Shown in pieces: positions 37,150 to 47,549 of a stretch of DNA of 64,000 bases. The position numbers were made by a program, and so were the translations under genes. Source of the stretch: Atherix ibis (Eukaryota; Arthropoda; Insecta; Diptera; Athericidae); assembly GCA_958298945.1 (NCBI GenBank), contig OY282609.1:36553212-36617211 (forward strand). Reading direction: 5' to 3'. A model generated the notes under the pieces. The model had not been told where the DNA came from, searched no databases, and saw only the letters and a list, made by a program, of their open reading frames with translations. Position 1 is the first letter of the stretch, and each line of letters opens with the position of its first letter.

Positions 37150-38900
37150 TGGAATTTCTACCCCCCCCCATCATTAAAAGGGTTACATATATTTATTATG
37201 GTAAACTGCATTAAAAGGTTCAATAAAGTTCTCGGATGTGGTAGGCATTTTAGTCAATAACTGAATAAAATGATGTATTATGGCCTTTATAATTATATCA
37301 TATTTTCTACTACATATTGTGAAAATTCGAATGTGTATTTTCATATAAGACTAGAGAGTTCTAACAGACTAAACCCAATTCTGTTATGACATTGAAAAAA
37401 AAAACACATTTTAAATATTTATTTTATAATAAATTATTGATCTATAACTAAACTATCAATCTTTTATGGTTGTTTATACTCGAATTTTAATGTTTTATTG
37501 TTTATGCTGTCTTAGCGATCTGGGACATTCTGAGTTAGTATTCAGCTAGGGAGGTAACCAAGATTGTTTTTTAACTATTGTCTAATAAGCGTTAAAATAA
37601 ATACATAAATATTATGAAAATTAAATTAACAATTACTCACACAACAAAAATAACAGCAACAGATTTAGGAGACTTTAACAGATGGTTTAGAAAACCAATT
37701 ATTTGAAAATATTTTTATACATTCCTAATATTTTAAAATTTAATTCCTATAATATATTCATTTTCCGAGAAAAAATTCGAAATTTCAAATTAAAAAAAAA
37801 TGTAAAAATCAAAACGATACTTTCTTTAGCACAATTTGACTAGTCCTAAAAAATCGTTCCTATTACTTAAAGATTTTATTCTAAGGCATTAAAAATAAGA
37901 AATAAAAATAAGTTATTCTTTTTTTCCAAATAAAATCTATCTATTTAAAAAATAAATTTTTGAACAGAATAATTTTAAATATAAGTGAAAGAAGTAAATA
38001 TTAGTGAAAATACATATTTGCTATGGAAGATGTATGTATCAAATTATTTATTATATGTCAATAGAATATATAATAAAATTTAAAAAAAATTCCTAATAAT
38101 ATAAACCGCTTTTGCATAAATTAAAATATGTATATTTTAAGAAAAATAAAATATTTCTTCCTTAAAAAAGAAAATCGATTGTGAAAATCATATGATTATA
38201 AATAAAGCATGATTCATAAAAGTTTGCTCATCAGCCAACCATATTTTATATGATATATTAACAAAAAAAAAGTTTATTTGAGTTTATGAGAAAAATTATG
38301 AATTTCACAAAAGAACTTTAGTGGGAAGTTGAACCAAATTCCATAAAAGAGAAAATACTAATCTAATTCTATAAACAGGAAAAGCTAAATAAGAAATTAT
38401 TGATGCAATAATTTCTAATAATATTATTTTGATTTATTCGAATTTATAAATGTGGAGATATTTAAAAATATTTTTCAATTGAAACAAGAAATAATACCAA
38501 ATTGTAACCGAACGTCTTTAAATTCGAATAACTTTTACTAGGGGGACTTTTTATGTAATTTATTATAGTAAAAAATATAAAGATTACATTCATTTTTCTA
38601 TTAAAATAAATACAACCATACGTGGAAGTTGAAGTATTAACAGCCCTTTCGATATTACTGCTATAAATAATATCATATTTTATTATATCGTAAAAGATCT
38701 CTCTTATCATTTTACTTACAAATTTGAGCAAAATAGTTTAAATAAATTTTAGCATTAGACGAAAGAGAAAATAATATTATTCAGAAACTTTAAAAAATAT
38801 CTACGCACAAAAGCTTGTACAAAACAAAGGTAATTTATCTTTATTTCCTATAGTTTGAAATTTATTTTCCTAGTATTTTGAAGAGAAAGAAAAATTTGAT
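37150..38900. other. AT-rich non-coding DNA, no gene seen
   Basis: No coding or element motif is recognised. A C-run of eight lies near 37162. Confidence 0.6.
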
Positions 38901-38905
38901 AATTT

Positions 38906-39560
38906 CTACTATAATACAACTCATTTTAAAATATATAAATTCCGGATGATAAAATACATCCTATTTATAGAATTTAGCCAAGGTAGTAGAAATCTGATAA
39001 TATTTTGTGGACCAATGCTCAGAACTTCTTTGCAATATCCAACTCAATATTTGTTATCATAAAAACGAAGTCATTATAAAACAATATTTTCAGTTAGCAT
39101 TATCAATAATGATTACTGGAGTTTAAGTAATTTTGAATATTTCGTAGCAGCAAAAGTTGCAAATTTTTGCATACTATAAGGAAATGTTGTTGACATTCTA
39201 CTCCTATAAGCAAATAGCTTACAGAAACCAACAATAAACTTAGTACGCTATCTGGGACTAAATTTAAATAATTGTTTTTTTAAAAATACTCAGACGAAAT
39301 TAAAAAGACTTGAACTTAACAAACGCTATCGACTACTACTTAGACTACTGGACAACCAATGAAAACTGAAACTAAAGACCAAATTTTTAATTTATAATAT
39401 AATTTTTGATGTACGGTATTGAACTCTACTCGAATCAAATCCTTGCAATCGAAAATAATCCAAAAAATTGTTGATGGTCCATTTTATGTTCATAACAAAG
39501 TTATTCATCGTAACTTAAATATTTGTTCATAACTTATGTGTTTCTCATTATAAAAAGTTA
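38906..39560 (+). mobile_element. Jockey-like LINE relic, copy 1 (reverse transcriptase C-terminus)
   Basis: The first 280 bp (to about 39185) match 49976-50250 in the same orientation. The rest matches 51690-51960: RYLGLNLN, TQTKLKRLELNKRYRLLLRL and, out of frame, VHFMFITK and VYNK-type remnants. YLGLxLD followed by K-L-x-x-L-x-x-R-Y-R-L-L-x-x-L-L-D is the thumb region of Jockey-clade reverse transcriptases. Stops and frameshifts are frequent. Compared with copy 2 it lacks about 150 bp before YLGL. Confidence 0.65.
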
Positions 39561-39569
39561 TAAGGAGAG

Positions 39570-41305
39570 ATTGGAATAGCAAACATATGTATGCATACAT
39601 ACATACATTATACGTATATTACTCGTACTTATTCGTTAACCTTATCGATCTTTAAGTTTTTATTTATAATCGAAGAACGACATTTCATTTTCGATTTAAA
39701 ATAATGAACCAATTTTAAATAGAATAATTTTTTTTTCACATTTATAATTTTCAATTTACATACTCTTTGGTTTTTAATTAAAAAGGTTTTTAATTAAATG
39801 TGAACATTTTAATATCAATGAACACTGATAATATATAAAATCTTATTTGCCTATTGAAAATACTATGAATAAATTGAATTAAAATCTTATCAAATAATCA
39901 ATCTTTTCAGTTCAATTTTTGTTTGTATAATTTCAAGAAAAATTTTATATAATTCGAATAAAATTATCAGATTTGATTCGCGAATAAATAGCATGAAATT
40001 GTACAAATATTGATATTATTGAAAAGGTATGCTCGTAGGAGTAATCCTATTTTTTCATCAATAAGTGAAGAGTTTTCCGGAATTAAACTAACTCATAGAA
40101 GAAAATTATCTTTAGTCAATGTTTATGTGTACATTTTCAAAAAGCTTTTATTTACCAGTGTTTCTGTTAATCAGATTTAGCAAAGACACCTGATACGAAA
40201 AAGAATGTATGTATATGATGATAGCTACATAGCATATGACTGTACAGATGGACTGGGTCTCTTACTGGACCAAGAAAATGGGCGATGACCTCTCACGGAG
40301 TATCAATTTCTTTTGATTTCAGTATGGCATCGTGAGATGGTTTCCAAACTATGTACTTGCTTTTCGAAGAAATGAACATTAAACATTGAGCACGAAGTAC
40401 TGATTAAATTTCGATAAGAAAACCATCATCATATCTTAAATGAAAAAAGTTAAAAGATTTTTCTTAAAAGTTGAAGAAATTTCATTTCAATCCAATTTTT
40501 TATATTCTATTCATGCTTTCAGCAAGGATGATAATATTCATATATTTGGAATTCAAGAATTTTTTTTGGGATTATGAGACGTGATAGTGTCAAGTGATTA
40601 TATCTTTCCAGGACTGAAATAATCTAGATATTTGTGTTCCTAAAAGAAAATTGACTATATTTTCGAAGATTAAAAAGAGTCGGTAGTTTTGTTTAAAAAA
40701 CTGTTTTCTATTCAATAGTTGATTATGGTCTTATCATCTTAAACATAATTTTAGAATTTATCGAATATGTAATATATTTTAAATATATCTGTTGAAACTT
40801 TTTTCTGAGTTAGTTCGAAGTGTACTATTTTTTGTTTTAGAGAATATTTCAATTGCAAATATAATTAAAGATAAAAAAATAGAAAAAAGAATTCTTCATC
40901 ATCTTGGAATTTAATGATGTTTCCTCAAAAATTATTTGAGTACTTTATAGAACCAAAATTTGACTTTATAATAAATTTACCAGTATGGTATCATTTGGTG
41001 AACGTAAATATATAATTTAAATATAGAAATTCAATATTCAGAATGAAAAATAATTATTTTAATAGGAATATACTATCGAAAGGAAAAATCATGGTAAACT
41101 GACATTTATACTAAAATTTAATGACTTCAGATATTAATACTACAATTTAGTAGTAAATACCGCAATAATAAACATGAATAGTGCAGAAAAGAAAAGTGGA
41201 TGGGTCTAACTATGACTCCAAACCGATGACTGTTATACTCTGACAATGTCTCAAACAGTTTTTCAATAAAAGTATTGTGCATTTTTTATTAAGTAAAACA
41301 AAAAT
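39570..41305. other. AT-rich non-coding DNA, no gene seen
   Basis: No supported feature is seen. A short stretch at 40230-40300 is GC-richer but is open for only about 16 codons. Confidence 0.55.
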
Positions 41306-41311
41306 GTAATA

Positions 41312-42523
41312 CCAGGTGTATAAGCTTAAAAACACATGTTTTTTTTCATAGAAAGCGAAAACAAATTTATTCAAAGTACTTGCCCTCCCTAGTACATGCT
41401 ACATTTTTCCTATCTCTCAGGCAATTTGTGGATACCGCCCCAAAAAATTTTTCTTTCGAGGCAAACCACTCATCAAGCCATTTTCGGACGTCTTCGTAAG
41501 AATCGAAGTGCTGCTCAGCAAGCGCGTGGCCCATCGACGAAAACACGTGGTAGTTGGAAGGGGCCAGGTCTGGTGAATAAGCGAGGTAAGGTAGCACCTC
41601 CCAGTTGGGTGTCTCCAAGTAGTTTCGGACCATTTTTGACGTGTGCGATGGTGCGTTGTCGTGGAGGAAAATCAGCTTATCATGTCCTTGTTGATTTTCC
41701 GTCCTTTCTTCATACAGAGCACGGTGCAATTTGATCAGTTGTTGACGGTAGCGGTGGGCATTGACAGTTTCACCAGGTTTCAACATCTCATAGTAGACGA
41801 TACCCTGCTGTTCCCCCCAAACGCACAGCATCGTCTTCCGTCCGAAGCGATTTGGTCTTGGGGAAGATGTTGATGGTTGGCCGGAATCAACCCATGATTG
41901 GAACGACTTGCCCTTAGGATTCTCGAAATATATCCAATTTTCATCGCCTGTCACAATCCGATTTCGCATGTGTTTTGGCGTCGCTCCATCTGCCTATCGT
42001 TCAATTCATGCGGCACCCATTTTCCGATCTTTTCAATCTTCCCCATGGCACGCAGACACATGGAAATGACTGGTTGAGTAACATCCAATTGCTCCGCGAG
42101 CATTTTTTTCGATTGGGTATCGTCTTCGTCCAAAAGAGCCTCAACCTTCCTAGGCCGATTTTCACGCTTCTTGTCCCACAAGTCAAATTGCCGTCTTTGA
42201 ACCGACGATACCAATCTCAACACGTTGTTTCCGATAAAGCACTGTCACCATAGACCTCCATAAGCATTCGTTGCGATTCGGCAGCTGATTTCTTCAAATT
42301 GTAGCAGAAAAGCAGAGCTTCCCGCATATGTTTTTTTTCTGGCACATAACTAGACATGATTACCAAAGAAAAAATGTATGTTGTACAAAATTGCTGGCAA
42401 TGTGCGCTGATTAATATTGACAGATATCAAACTCATAAAAAAAGTATGGCGTGCCCATGGTAGCTTAATACGCTCACTCACGCCATCTATGACAAAGCAG
42501 CGGATTTAAGTTTATACACCTGG
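41312..42523 (-). mobile_element. Complete mauritiana-type mariner, inactive
   Basis: The terminal repeats CCAGGTGTATAAGCTTAAA (left) and, on the opposite strand, CCAGGTGTATAAACTTAAA (right) differ at one base. TA duplications are at 41310-41311 and 42524-42525. The length is 1212 bp. The ends begin CCAGGTGTA, as in Mos1. Confidence 0.95.
41367..42357 (-). pseudogene. Mauritiana-type mariner transposase, catalytic Asp lost
   Basis: The ATG at 42357-42355 starts MSSYVPEKKHMREALLFCYN. There is a TGA near 42223, a -1 shift near 42187, then KVEALLDEDDTQSKKMLAEQ, MGKIEKIGKWVPHELNDRQM and NTCEI. A deletion of about 30-45 bp near 41960 joins this in another frame to RIVTGDENWIYFENPKGK, PNRFGRKTMLCVWGEQQGIV, HDNAPSHTSKMVRNYLETPN and YSPDLAPSNYHVF, ending in GKYFE and TAA. 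The first two catalytic Asp are kept. The third, in APSDYH of the family, is Asn (AAC; plus-strand GTT at 41553-41555). The WVPHEL linker and the VTGDE-W motif are clear mariner hallmarks. Confidence 0.95.
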
Positions 42524-42529
42524 TATTGC

Positions 42530-43925
42530 GGAAAAATTTTAATATTTTATTTTTAAGTATAATCGATACAATTATGTTCTAAAAATAACATAATTACAAT
42601 GGCCGCCACTGCTCCATTTACAGAACCTAATACCAAGTTCGACCACCTGTGCAATAAATTTGGCCATATTTTACATAATTGGTACCGAATTATCCATTTT
42701 TTTTGGAATGTAAAGGTTTCTGGTAAATAATTTCCTTAGTAATGACAATTTACCTTATTGTTATTATTATTGATTCAGAGATAAAAATGCACCTCATGTA
42801 AAAATATAATTTTTTTATAATTTAAAAAAAAACAGTGATTATTTTGATAAAAAAATGGAATAACTTCCAAGTGATTTTGAGGCGTGTATCTTTCCATGAA
42901 TAAATTACAAATTGCAAACCATACTGAATACAACTAAAATTGACAGAAGATTTGACATTTTAACCTATGAAGTCTCTATAAAATATCGCTTATGCCTCCT
43001 CCTTCTATAGCCCAGACCAGTTGCCGAATAAAAATAATTCTAAATTCTTAAAATACTGTAAAGAATATTTTTGAATATTTTTCTATGCGGCATTATGGAT
43101 GCAAAACAGAAATTAAATTAAAAAAATTTTTATAAAAACTTTATAAAATTTTTACCTAACATAAAATTTGTTTGGTAAAAATTGCTAGTAAGGAGAGATC
43201 TATTTAAAATTGATCTTTTCCTGAAGCTCTTATTTTCCATAGAAATAAGCTGACGATTCAGATATTCTAGAATAATATACATAAATTTCTTGCGTTCAAA
43301 ATACCAATCCAAACTTAGCATATCTTCAATATTTTATAATTTACTTTATGGATATGAAGAATTTTGACAAAAATTTAATAACCAGCAAGTGCTGTTATCA
43401 TTTACATGCACAATTCCAACTAATTAATACACACTGTTAACATTATTTTTAATACGGGAATTTTTAAGAATTACATGCATTTTTAAATTTCAGCCTGTCG
43501 TGTGTATAATATTCATAGTTACAAGAGGGTCCGTTTTAAAGGTATAATAGCGAAAAATTGAAAGAGAATAGATTTACGTGATTATTTGAGACTATTCGTG
43601 ACAGCCATACCTGATATTATTGAAAACCAATATACCATCGCATTGAAGATAATATATTTAAATAGCTCACATTCAGATTTTATTTATGAATGATGTCGAT
43701 GAACATTCAAAAATGATATTACAGAAAGTATATTCAGTTCGTGTTTTTCAGTTCAATAAATTATTTATAACCTCAAATGCATTTATGCAACTTTAGAAAA
43801 AACTATATATGAGAAGCAGTTTTTCCCATGAATGATACCCAATAAAATACTATATGAAAACATATTTTGATAATTTGGAAATGTATTTATAAAAGGGATA
43901 TTATGTTTGGCTGCGAAACAAGTAT
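42530..43925. other. AT-rich non-coding DNA, no gene seen
   Basis: No supported feature is seen between the mauritiana-type element and the hairpin-bearing DD41D element. Confidence 0.55.
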
Positions 43926-43930
43926 TATAA

Positions 43931-44018
43931 AAACTTTATGTAGCTTTTTACATCAGTTTACCTATTTATACAGGGTGGTATAGATAGGTAAACTGATGTA
44001 AAAATCTATATAAAGTTC
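43931..44018. repeat. Inverted repeat spanning the mariner left end, 35 bp arms
   Basis: The arms 43931-43965 and 43984-44018 are reverse complements with about 3 mismatches around an 18 nt loop that holds TA-CAGGGTGG, the mariner terminus. The left arm lies outside and the right arm inside the element. Confidence 0.85.
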
Positions 44019-44053
44019 AAAATGCAACTCTATCTAGCTGTTGCATTTTGAAC
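44015..44053. repeat. Inverted repeat, 14 bp arms, 11 nt loop
   Basis: GTTCAAAATGCAAC at 44015-44028 is the exact reverse complement of 44040-44053. It begins where the previous inverted repeat ends, inside the mariner 5' non-coding part. Confidence 0.9.
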
Positions 44054-44482
44054 CACTATTTATTTGAAGTACTTGAGTGTTAAATGTCATCACGAATTGA
44101 CAGATTGTTAATTAAAAGTCTGAATTTTACGAAATGGTAATCCATACGTTTGAAGAAAACTGGGAAAGTTGAGAACTTACTTCCAAAGTGGTGAGTCTTC
44201 CACCCAAACTATCAAAAATTTAAAAAAAAAATGAGCAAAGATCGAATGCCATCACGTCAACTGGTTTGTTGGTTGCCAAAGCAACTCGTTTCCGCTCTAA
44301 TACAGTACGTATGACCGAGAATATTGCCACCGTTACTGAAAATGTCCGTGATCATCCATCAACATCAACTCGTCACCGTTGTCAGGAATTGAACATTTCT
44401 CGCACTTCTCTGTTGAGAATTTTGCACAAAGACCTCGGTGTGAAAGCTTACAAAGTTCAATTAGTCCAACAGCTAAAGCCGC

Positions 44483-44546
44483 ATGACCATCCGATGCATT
44501 TTCGGTTTGCCCAATGGGGCAAACCGAAAATGCATCGGATGGTCAT
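44483..44546. repeat. Perfect inverted repeat, 30 bp arms, 4 nt loop
   Basis: The arms 44483-44512 and 44517-44546 are exact reverse complements around AATG. The left arm is genuine transposase sequence (HDHPMHFRFAQ), and the right arm is an inverted copy that replaces the expected continuation. Confidence 0.97.
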
Positions 44547-44615
44547 ATTCTTCTTTAAAGAATATCATCTTTTCGGATGAGGCCTATTTCCACCTCGGTG
44601 AGTATGTCAACAAAC

Positions 44616-44659
44616 GAAATTGTCGCATCTGGGGCTCGAAATTGTCGCATCTGGGGCTC
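44616..44659. repeat. Tandem duplication, 22 bp unit
   Basis: The unit GAAATTGTCGCATCTGGGGC.. is repeated exactly at 44616-44637 and 44638-44659, in the RNCRIWGS coding part of the transposase. Its length shifts the frame. Confidence 0.95.
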
Positions 44660-44913
44660 AGATACGTCACCAGGGAAAAGCCGATGCATCCACAACGAGT
44701 CACGGTTTGGTGCGGATTTTGGACTGGAGGCATAATTGGCCCGTTTTTCTTCGGAAACGATGAAGCAGCTGCCGTTACGGTCAATGGTGAGCGCTATGGT
44801 GGCATGCTCAATGAATTTTTGTTTCCAAAAGTTGAAGAGAATGGCACGGACGACATTTGGTTTCAACAGGACGGGGCCCCTTACTATACAGCCAACGTAA
44901 CAATCCAAAATCA

Positions 44914-45057
44914 CAAATCACAGCTCCGAGGCGACCAATTGACATCAGAATTTCGGCTGATTATTCAGTTTTCGAAAGCAGTTTGGGCACTGTTTTCGAA
45001 AACTGAATAATCAGCCGAAATTCTGATGTAAATTGGCCGACTCGGAGCTGTGATTTG
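44914..45057. repeat. Long inverted repeat, 64 bp arms, 16 nt loop
   Basis: The arms 44914-44977 and 44994-45057 match as reverse complements at 61 of 64 positions. The right arm is genuine transposase coding sequence (IISRNSDVNWPTRSCDL), and the left arm is its inverted copy. Confidence 0.95.
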
Positions 45058-45384
45058 AGCCCGTTGGATTATTTTCTGTAAGGAGCCGTTAAGGATAAAT
45101 GTTACGCAAGCCATCCAGAGACAATTGAGGCCTTGAAACACGAAATCAAAGTTGCCATTGAAGAGATACAGGCCCGGACAATCGAAAATGTACTGAAAAA
45201 TTGCGTCGAGCGAATGGGGTACTGTAACGCCAGCCGCGGCAGTCATTTAAATGATGTTGTGTTTCATTCTTAAATTTCAAGGTTAAATCTTTCTAAGAGA
45301 ACCGGAAATTTAAAAAAAAATATACGCTAGTTTTTTTTATTTACTTTTTAAAATACAACTTTTAAAAGGTCCACCCTGTACTAG

Positions 45385-46310
45385 AGTTTAACCCGATAAC
45401 CCATTGTATAAAAAGTAACGAGAATGAATACGGAATAGTTTTGTAGATATTAAATAATATTCACTAGCTGGATATAGGAGATAATTCATTATTGCACCTG
45501 GTCGGTAATGAAAAAATTGTGTATATACGAGAAATGGAAACACTTTGCATACACATAGCATTAATTTATAATCGCATCTGCAGAACAATTAAGTAGTATA
45601 GGTATTGGGTTAACACGTCTTCTCCATGTATCTGCATGTAATTGGTTATATGGTGACTTACCTCATTTAATTGACTGTACTGATCACATATATTTACGTG
45701 TGCTTTTTAGTGAACAGGGATGATAATTAACAAAGTTATTCTGTTAATAGAAATTTGTAAAGGTAACTAGCCACACTAGTACTAATCTCTTTCAACTGCT
45801 TTTAGAGATATAAGCTCAACTTTATGATTATCGTAAATTAATAACTATTCGAATTAGTGAAGTTCACGTTGAAATAAGGTGGGATAGTTTACTGGAATTC
45901 GTATACATTTCATTGAGGCAAATAAGAAATAAAGTCAATGTGAAAGGTATAAGTGCACACAAAGTTTGTTCTTTTGAATAGTGCAAAAAAAACTTCGAAT
46001 AATGCAGTAATTTTCAGTAACAAAGACCATTGCAATCAATAATTTATTCTATAAATAAAATTAATGCTTTTCACCATGACCTGTCTACATTTGCCGATAA
46101 CAACTCTAAGTTGATACATAATGTTCTGTACGCAAATTTTATATGAGAAGTTTTACATCTATCCCATATTTTATGTTTTTTTGTACAAAACTGCCTTACA
46201 AAAATATCAGGAAATAAATTTTGTCTAATAGTTTTGAATGTTTTTTATCATTAAATATTAGTTATAATAATATAAAATATGTGTTGATGGATGTTTTAAA
46301 GAAGAATTTT
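45385..46310. other. AT-rich non-coding DNA between two mariners
   Basis: I see no supported feature here. Confidence 0.55.
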
Positions 46311-46318
46311 ATTTAATA

Positions 46319-47541
46319 TAGGGTTTTCCAATAAGAGTGATATGATTTTGAAGTGACGTTTCGGCCATTTATAATATGTCATGATTCGTTTTTTTTTTTT
46401 CATTGTATTCAGTAATATTTGCAAATTTACCATAAAGGAACAACGTTTACAAATTATTCTATTTTTTTATCAAAATAATCCTTCTCCAATTGCAACTTTT
46501 CGTGCGCTTTTGCCATTTTATGGTCGTAATAATCGTCCAACTGTGCTCGCTATTCATCGAATTGTTAAAAATTTCGAGCGTACATTTTCTTTATATAATA
46601 TTCAAGTGCCAATAAGACAAAGAACCGCTCGAAGTAATTAAAATATTGCTGCCATTCAGGCAAGTGTTGCTGAAGACCGCAATTTGTCGATTCCAAGACG
46701 TTTTCAAGAATTGGGACTGTCTCAAACCACAACTTGGCGGATTTTGAGAAAGCATTTGGGCTTGCATCCATATAAAATTGTTATAACTCAAGAACTGAAG
46801 CCATTGGACCACCGTAAACGTCGTGAATTTGCTTAAGAAAATCATCTTCTCCGATGAGGCTCACTTTCATCTGAGTGGTGCGGTAAATAAACAAAATTGT
46901 CGATTCTGGTGCGAAGAAAATCTATAAATTATTCATGAACACCCATTACATTCACCTAAATTGACAGTTTGGTGTGGTTTTTGGTCTGGTGGAATCATCG
47001 GTCCGTACTTCTTTCGAAATGAAACTGGTAACACCGTTACTGTCAATGGAGAACGGTATAGATCGATGATAACCAACTTTTTATGGCCGAAATTGGAAGA
47101 AGTTGATCTTGACAACATATGGTTCCAACTAGACGGGACTACGTGCCACACAGCATGTGCAACAACCGAATTATTGCGAGAAAAGTTTTGAGATTCGATT
47201 ATTTCAGAAATTGTGACGTTGAATGGCCTCCAAGAAGTTATGATTTAACACCATTAGACTATTTCTTATGGGGTTATTTAAAGTCATTGGTCTTTAGCAA
47301 TAAACCAGACTCTCTTCAAGCTTTAGAAGTCAATATTGAACGTGCTCACGACTTGAAGTGCTCGAAAATTGGGTTCATCGAATTCGGTCCTGCAAAAAAA
47401 AGTCGTGGAGGCCATTTGAATGACGTTTTATTCAGAACTTAATTGTATCGATTGTACTTCACAATGAATAAAAAACATTTGAATTTCCTTAACAATTAGT
47501 GTGTTTTTTTTTAAAGAAATCATTCTTTTTGGAAAACCCTA
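46319..47541 (+). mobile_element. Complete DD41D-type mariner (second family), inactive
   Basis: The terminal repeats TAGGGTTTTCCAATAAGAGT (left) and, on the opposite strand, TAGGGTTTTCCAAAAAGAAT (right) match at 18 of 20. TA duplications are at 46317-46318 and 47542-47543. The length is 1223 bp. Confidence 0.9.
46381..47442 (+). pseudogene. DD41D-type mariner transposase, several frame breaks
   Basis: The N-terminus reads FTIKEQRLQIILFFYQNNPS and FYGRNNRPTVLAIHRIVKNF, then IQASVAEDRNLSIPRRFQE, TTTWRILRKHLGLHPYKI and QELKPLDHRKRREFA. A deletion joins this directly to KKIIFSDEAHFHLSGAVNKQ, followed by TVWCGFWSGGIIGPYFF, NTVTVNGERYRSMITNFLWP, WFQLDGTTCHTACATTELL and REKF then TGA. After a 1 nt shift come VEWPPRSYDLTPLDYFLWGY and the C-terminus to TAA at 47440-47442. 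Between the second and third Asp (LDGTT and TPLDY) I count 41 residues after allowing for the shift, which is the DD41D type. All three Asp are kept. Confidence 0.9.
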
Positions 47542-47549
47542 TATAATAT

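Larger units (their letters stand above)
44266..45273 (+). pseudogene. DD41D-type mariner transposase, broken by hairpin duplications
   Basis: The first piece reads ENVRDHPSTSTRHRCQELNI, SRTSLLRILHKDLGVKAYKV and QLKPHDHPMHFRFAQW, the second helix-turn-helix and linker. A hairpin (44483-44546) replaces the next residues. A second piece continues in another frame with KNIIFSDEAYFHLGEYVNK, TVWCGFWTGGIIGPFFF, NDEAAAVTVNGERYGGML and DIWFQQDGAPYYTANVTIQ. A second hairpin (44914-45057) interrupts it, after which DVNWPTRSCDLSPLDYFL, a stop, HPETIEALKHEIKVAIEEIQ and SRGSHLNDVVFHS follow to TAA near 45271. The three catalytic Asp (SDEA, QQDGA, SPLD) remain readable. A 22 bp tandem duplication lies at 44616-44659. 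Confidence 0.9.
43971..45378 (+). mobile_element. DD41D-type mariner with internal hairpin duplications, inactive
   Basis: The ends are CAGGGTGG after TA at 43969-43970 and CCACCCTG before TA at 45379-45380. The length is 1408 bp. Only the outer 8 bp of the two ends match, because the left end is rearranged by an inverted repeat. Its right end is shared by the short element at 3334-3591. Confidence 0.85.
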
